Below are positions 4,130-6,684 of a stretch of 6,684 bases of DNA, piece by piece. Below the pieces are notes generated by a model. That model saw only the letters and a list, made by a program, of their open reading frames with translations. It ran no database searches and was not told the DNA's origin. The translations under genes and the position numbers were made by a program. The DNA comes from Candidatus Iainarchaeum sp. (GTDB lineage Archaea; Iainarchaeota; Iainarchaeia; Iainarchaeales; JAAZKV01): assembly GCA_026397035.1 (NCBI GenBank), contig JAPLVQ010000143.1, positions 2,967 to 9,650 of the forward strand, in the 5' to 3' direction. Numbering within the stretch: position 1 is the first letter of the stretch; every line of letters starts with the position of its first letter.

Positions 4130-5128
4130 ATGCCTAGAAGGGTTCCTCAAAGAAAGAATGGAATTAACCAAATGAACTTTGGTTTTTCCTTGCCTGTACA
4201 AGAGCAGCGTTCGAGAGTATTGCCTGGAAATGGGTTGAATAAAACGCCTTCTGTAGCAAATGGAGGTTCTTCTTCAAAAAGATCTTTTTCAAAGGGCGCA
4301 TTAAATGGTTCAAATGGAGGTGCTGACGGGGTTTCTTCTAAGGCTCGTGGAATACCTGCAAATTATAGAACATTACTTCAAGACTATTTAGGGGCTAAAG
4401 AAAGGCATCATGGACAGGCGCCTACTTTTGATGCTTGGCTTATGGAACGAGAAAGGGAGCTTGTATGTTCTGCAAGAGAATCAATAAAAATTGGGGAGCA
4501 TGAGGTTGGAGAGGAGGCTTCTATCGAGGCAGAACGTACAAGATTAATTATTGAGTGGAGAAAAGCGCAAAGGGCTAAACTTAAAACTCAACGCTCGCAA
4601 CAAAAAGTTTTACAACCTAAACAATGGGTTTCCCGTCCTCACCGCGAGCTCCAGCAGGAGCAATCTTTTCGAACTTCTCCTGAATATCAGGAAGAGCATG
4701 AAAGATTTGGGGAAGCTGATAAACCTATGGGTTTGGAAAGGGGTAAATCATTTATTAAAAAGATGTTTAAAGTTGTTGATGCTGCGTCTGGTCCAAAACT
4801 GCCTGAGGAGCAATTATTAGAAGCGGCCTTGGCGAAAAGATTCCCTGAAAATCTCTCAACGATATTTAAAGAGCAATGCCGGGTTTGGACGGAAGAAAGG
4901 GATAGAGCCATAAGGCGTGGGCATAAGTATATTAATTTCAGCTCTTGGGCTGGGGGGCAGGTTGGGAAGATGGTCCCAATGGAGAAGATTTTGTCAGATG
5001 AGGTTATAAGTCTCACGAAGGCAGCCAGCTGGCAAAGCAGGGTGCCTCTTGAAGAACTTACTCCAAAACTTATTGAACTTCAAAATAAAATTCAGGCTTT
5101 GAAGTTAATTTCTCAGTATAACTTTTGA
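4130..5128 (+). CDS. Unrecognised charged 332-residue protein with disordered N-terminus
   Basis: I do not recognise this protein. Residues 1-75 are basic and rich in Ser, Gly and Asn (for example SVANGGSSSK, then a Gly/Asn/Ser stretch to about 70) and are probably disordered. The rest is hydrophilic and mostly helical: an Arg/Glu/Gln-rich region at 105-160 could be a single helix or coiled coil, 163-200 is another low-order linker, and 205-332 is a more regular C-terminal domain. Two places show a similar helix-then-G-x(4,5)-F-x2-W element: G95 to F100-W103 and G264 to F270-W273. This hints at an internal duplication. There is no signal peptide or membrane helix. The N-terminus MPRRVPQ resembles MTRIPQ of the preceding gene, which has the same promoter layout. 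Function unknown; a structural or nucleic-acid-binding role would be guesswork. Confidence 0.7.
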   Translation: MPRRVPQRKNGINQMNFGFSLPVQEQRSRVLPGNGLNKTPSVANGGSSSKRSFSKGALNGSNGGADGVSSKARGIPANYRTLLQDYLGAKERHHGQAPTFDAWLMERERELVCSARESIKIGEHEVGEEASIEAERTRLIIEWRKAQRAKLKTQRSQQKVLQPKQWVSRPHRELQQEQSFRTSPEYQEEHERFGEADKPMGLERGKSFIKKMFKVVDAASGPKLPEEQLLEAALAKRFPENLSTIFKEQCRVWTEERDRAIRRGHKYINFSSWAGGQVGKMVPMEKILSDEVISLTKAASWQSRVPLEELTPKLIELQNKIQALKLISQYNF

Positions 5129-5180
5129 GAATAGTTGTTTTGGTGTACTTGGTAGACTGTCTTGTCTGTTAATCCCTCTC

Positions 5181-5190
5181 TTTTTAATTA
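5181..5190 (+). promoter_or_regulatory. TATA-like box of cysS
   Basis: TTTTTAATTA is centred about 25-26 nt before the ATG at 5211, again with no Shine-Dalgarno site. The T-rich stretch before it (5176-5185) may also end the preceding transcript. Confidence 0.45.
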
Positions 5191-5210
5191 GTTATTGTTC
5201 TATTTTGTTT

Positions 5211-6623
5211 ATGGTTCTTAAAATATTTAATTCAATGGGAAATAAGGTTGAAGAGTTTGTTCCACTGAAGAAGGGCTTTGTCGGGATGTATACTTGCGGG
5301 CCGACGATTTACAATTATATTCATATAGGGAATTTCAAGTGTTACTCTTGGGAGGATTTAGTCAAGCGTTATTTATTATTCAAGGGTTTTAAGGTAAAGC
5401 AGGTAATGAATTTTACTGATGTTGATGATAAGACTATTCGCGCGTCTATTCAAAATAAGATGGCGTTAAGCGAATATACACAGCCTTTCAAAAAAGCGTT
5501 TCTTGCTGATGTAAAGTTGCTAAATATTCTCCCTGCTGAAATTTATTGTTCCGCAACCGAGCATATTCCAGAGATGGTCGTGTTAGTAAAAAAACTTCTT
5601 GATAAGGGTTTGGCATACAAGGGGGAGGATGCCTCAATTTATTTTTCAATAAAAAAGTTTCCGGCTTATGGAAAACTTGCAGGTATTGATACAAAAAAAC
5701 TTAAGGATGGAGCTAGGGTTAAGCAGGACGAATATGAAAAAGAGGGTGTTGGGGATTTTGCTTTATGGAAAGCATGGGATGAAAATGACGGGGCTGTTTT
5801 TTGGGAGACTTCGCTTGGAAAGGGAAGACCGGGCTGGCATATTGAATGTTCCGCAATGAGTGAAAAGTATTTGGGTAAGCATTTTGATCTTCATATGGGT
5901 GGGGTGGATAATAAGTTTCCGCATCATGAAAACGAGATTGCTCAAAGCGATGGTGCAAACGGGGGGGTGTTTGTTAAGTACTGGATGCATTGTGAGCACT
6001 TGCTTGTTGACGGTAAAAAAATGTCTAAGAGTCTGAAAAACTTTTACACTTTAAGGGATTTAGTTGAGAAGGGTTTTTCTCCGCTTGCTGTTAGGTATGT
6101 TTTCATTAATTCACATTACCGACAACAGTTGAACTTTACTTTTGAATCGGTGGGGGACGCACAAAAAACCCTTTTAGGGTTAAAGAATTTTATTTCACGC
6201 TTGAGAGAAATAAAAATCAATAAAAAAGATGATTCATTCAAATTGTTTATTGATGAATCAATGAATGGTTTTACTGAAGCAATGGATAATGACTTTAATG
6301 TTCCTCAGGCTATGAAATATGTTTTTGATTTTATAAAAAAAGTAAATAAATTAATTGATGCGAGTGAAATAGGTGAAAGCGGGGCTATTGAAGCGCTTGA
6401 GTTTTTAAAGAAAATTAATTCTGTTGTTGGAGTTCTTGATTTTGAGGAAAAGTATTTCGAACTCACGAGTGAGCAGGAAGATTTGGTTGAAGAAAGGGAT
6501 AAAGCAAGGAAGACTAAGGATTGGAAGCGCTCGGATGAAATAAGGGATTTACTAAAATCCCAAGGAATTGAGGTTATTGATAACAAGGAAGGGACTGTGA
6601 GTGCGCGTCCAATGAAAAAATGA
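5211..6623 (+). CDS. cysS: Cysteinyl-tRNA synthetase
   Basis: The 470-residue class I synthetase activates cysteine with ATP and charges tRNA-Cys in the cytoplasm. The visible motifs are in the right order. YTCGPTIYNYIHIGN carries zinc-ligand Cys29 and a HIGN version of the HIGH motif (38-41). FTDVDDK (69-75) follows. WHIECSAM carries zinc-ligand Cys213. GGVDNKFPHHENEIAQS (230-246) carries zinc ligands His238 and Glu242. KMSKS is at 270-274. The C-terminal part has the helical anticodon-side domain and the typical ending (R-D-x-AR-x3-DW-x3-D-x-IRD-x-L-x4-I-x-V-x-D). Length is normal (E. coli 461). An in-frame TTG at 5205 would add two residues, but ATG 5211 fits the TATA spacing. A gene starting 16 nt after the stop is probably in the same operon. 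Confidence 0.97.
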   Translation: MVLKIFNSMGNKVEEFVPLKKGFVGMYTCGPTIYNYIHIGNFKCYSWEDLVKRYLLFKGFKVKQVMNFTDVDDKTIRASIQNKMALSEYTQPFKKAFLADVKLLNILPAEIYCSATEHIPEMVVLVKKLLDKGLAYKGEDASIYFSIKKFPAYGKLAGIDTKKLKDGARVKQDEYEKEGVGDFALWKAWDENDGAVFWETSLGKGRPGWHIECSAMSEKYLGKHFDLHMGGVDNKFPHHENEIAQSDGANGGVFVKYWMHCEHLLVDGKKMSKSLKNFYTLRDLVEKGFSPLAVRYVFINSHYRQQLNFTFESVGDAQKTLLGLKNFISRLREIKINKKDDSFKLFIDESMNGFTEAMDNDFNVPQAMKYVFDFIKKVNKLIDASEIGESGAIEALEFLKKINSVVGVLDFEEKYFELTSEQEDLVEERDKARKTKDWKRSDEIRDLLKSQGIEVIDNKEGTVSARPMKK

Positions 6624-6627
6624 GTTT

Positions 6628-6633
6628 AAGGAG
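6628..6633 (+). promoter_or_regulatory. Shine-Dalgarno site of the gene after cysS
   Basis: AAGGAG with 6 nt to the ATG at 6640. It lies in the 16-nt gap after cysS and indicates translation of a second operon gene. Confidence 0.7.
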
Positions 6634-6639
6634 TTCACT

Positions 6640-6684
6640 ATGAAAACAAAACTGCCTGATTTTGGACGAAGAATTTCTTCAGTC
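6640..6684 (+). CDS. Start of an unidentified gene (cut by window edge)
   Basis: Fifteen codons are visible (MKTKLPDFGRRISSV), starting 16 nt after the cysS stop behind a good Shine-Dalgarno site, so co-transcription with cysS is likely. Too short to identify. Confidence 0.6.
   Translation, partial: MKTKLPDFGRRISSV

Noticed and set aside
4687..5016. 109-codon minus-strand frame inside the 332-residue gene
   Set aside because: No promoter or ribosome site; the plus-strand gene has a well-placed TATA box and natural composition.
5134..5180. tRNA-like stretch before cysS (TTGGTAGA resembling a D-arm)
   Set aside because: No acceptor stem, no T-arm consensus and no matching anticodon stem; only a weak 4-bp hairpin (AGAC/GTCT) is present.
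5301..5345. HIGN in place of HIGH in cysS as a sign of a defective enzyme
   Set aside because: HIGN variants are, to my knowledge, found in functional cysteinyl-tRNA synthetases, and all zinc ligands and KMSKS are intact here.
5719..5999. Overlapping minus-strand frames inside cysS
   Set aside because: cysS is certain on the plus strand; these are rich in His/Pro, as expected of shadow frames.

Overview
The window looks like chromosomal DNA from an archaeon, most likely a DPANN-type lineage (Woesearchaeota/Pacearchaeota-like). This rests on three things. The DNA is AT-rich. Most lone or first genes have a TATA-like box 25-31 nt before the start codon and no Shine-Dalgarno site (leaderless or nearly leaderless mRNAs), while genes placed inside operons have clear Shine-Dalgarno sites. 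The gene content combines a RimK-like ATP-grasp pair, a RimB-like retropepsin and a LysW-like zinc ribbon with poorly recognisable proteins and a compact cysteinyl-tRNA synthetase. The lineage is an inference; no rRNA is present.

Layout. Positions 1-1071 (minus strand) hold two tandem RimK-type ATP-grasp genes. The upstream one is complete and appears to have lost metal-ligand residues. The downstream one runs off the left edge and overlaps the first by one base (TAATG) behind a strong GAGGTGA ribosome site. A 294-nt divergent gap (1072-1365) separates them from a plus-strand retropepsin-like aspartic protease (1366-1785). Next come a five-helix Yip1-like membrane protein (1946-2509), a LysW-like zinc-ribbon protein with a long acidic tail (start best placed at 2679, end 2906), two proteins I do not recognise (3031-4038 and 4130-5128), cysteinyl-tRNA synthetase (cysS, 5211-6623), and the start of a further gene (6640 onward) translated from an AAGGAG site.

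How the genes may work together. RimK-family ligases add glutamate or related amino acids to the C-terminus of a protein or small acceptor. LysX, a relative, adds aminoadipate or glutamate to the C-terminal Glu of the LysW carrier. RimB-type retropepsins are known genomic partners of RimK. All three component types occur here within 3 kb, so the most interesting reading is a peptide-tagging or carrier-protein system: an ATP-grasp pair, a protease, and a candidate acidic-tailed acceptor. The acceptor role is inference. No other lysine/arginine-pathway genes (LysZ, LysY, LysJ, LysK) are visible, and the zinc-ribbon gene has its own promoter. The cysS end of the window is ordinary housekeeping.
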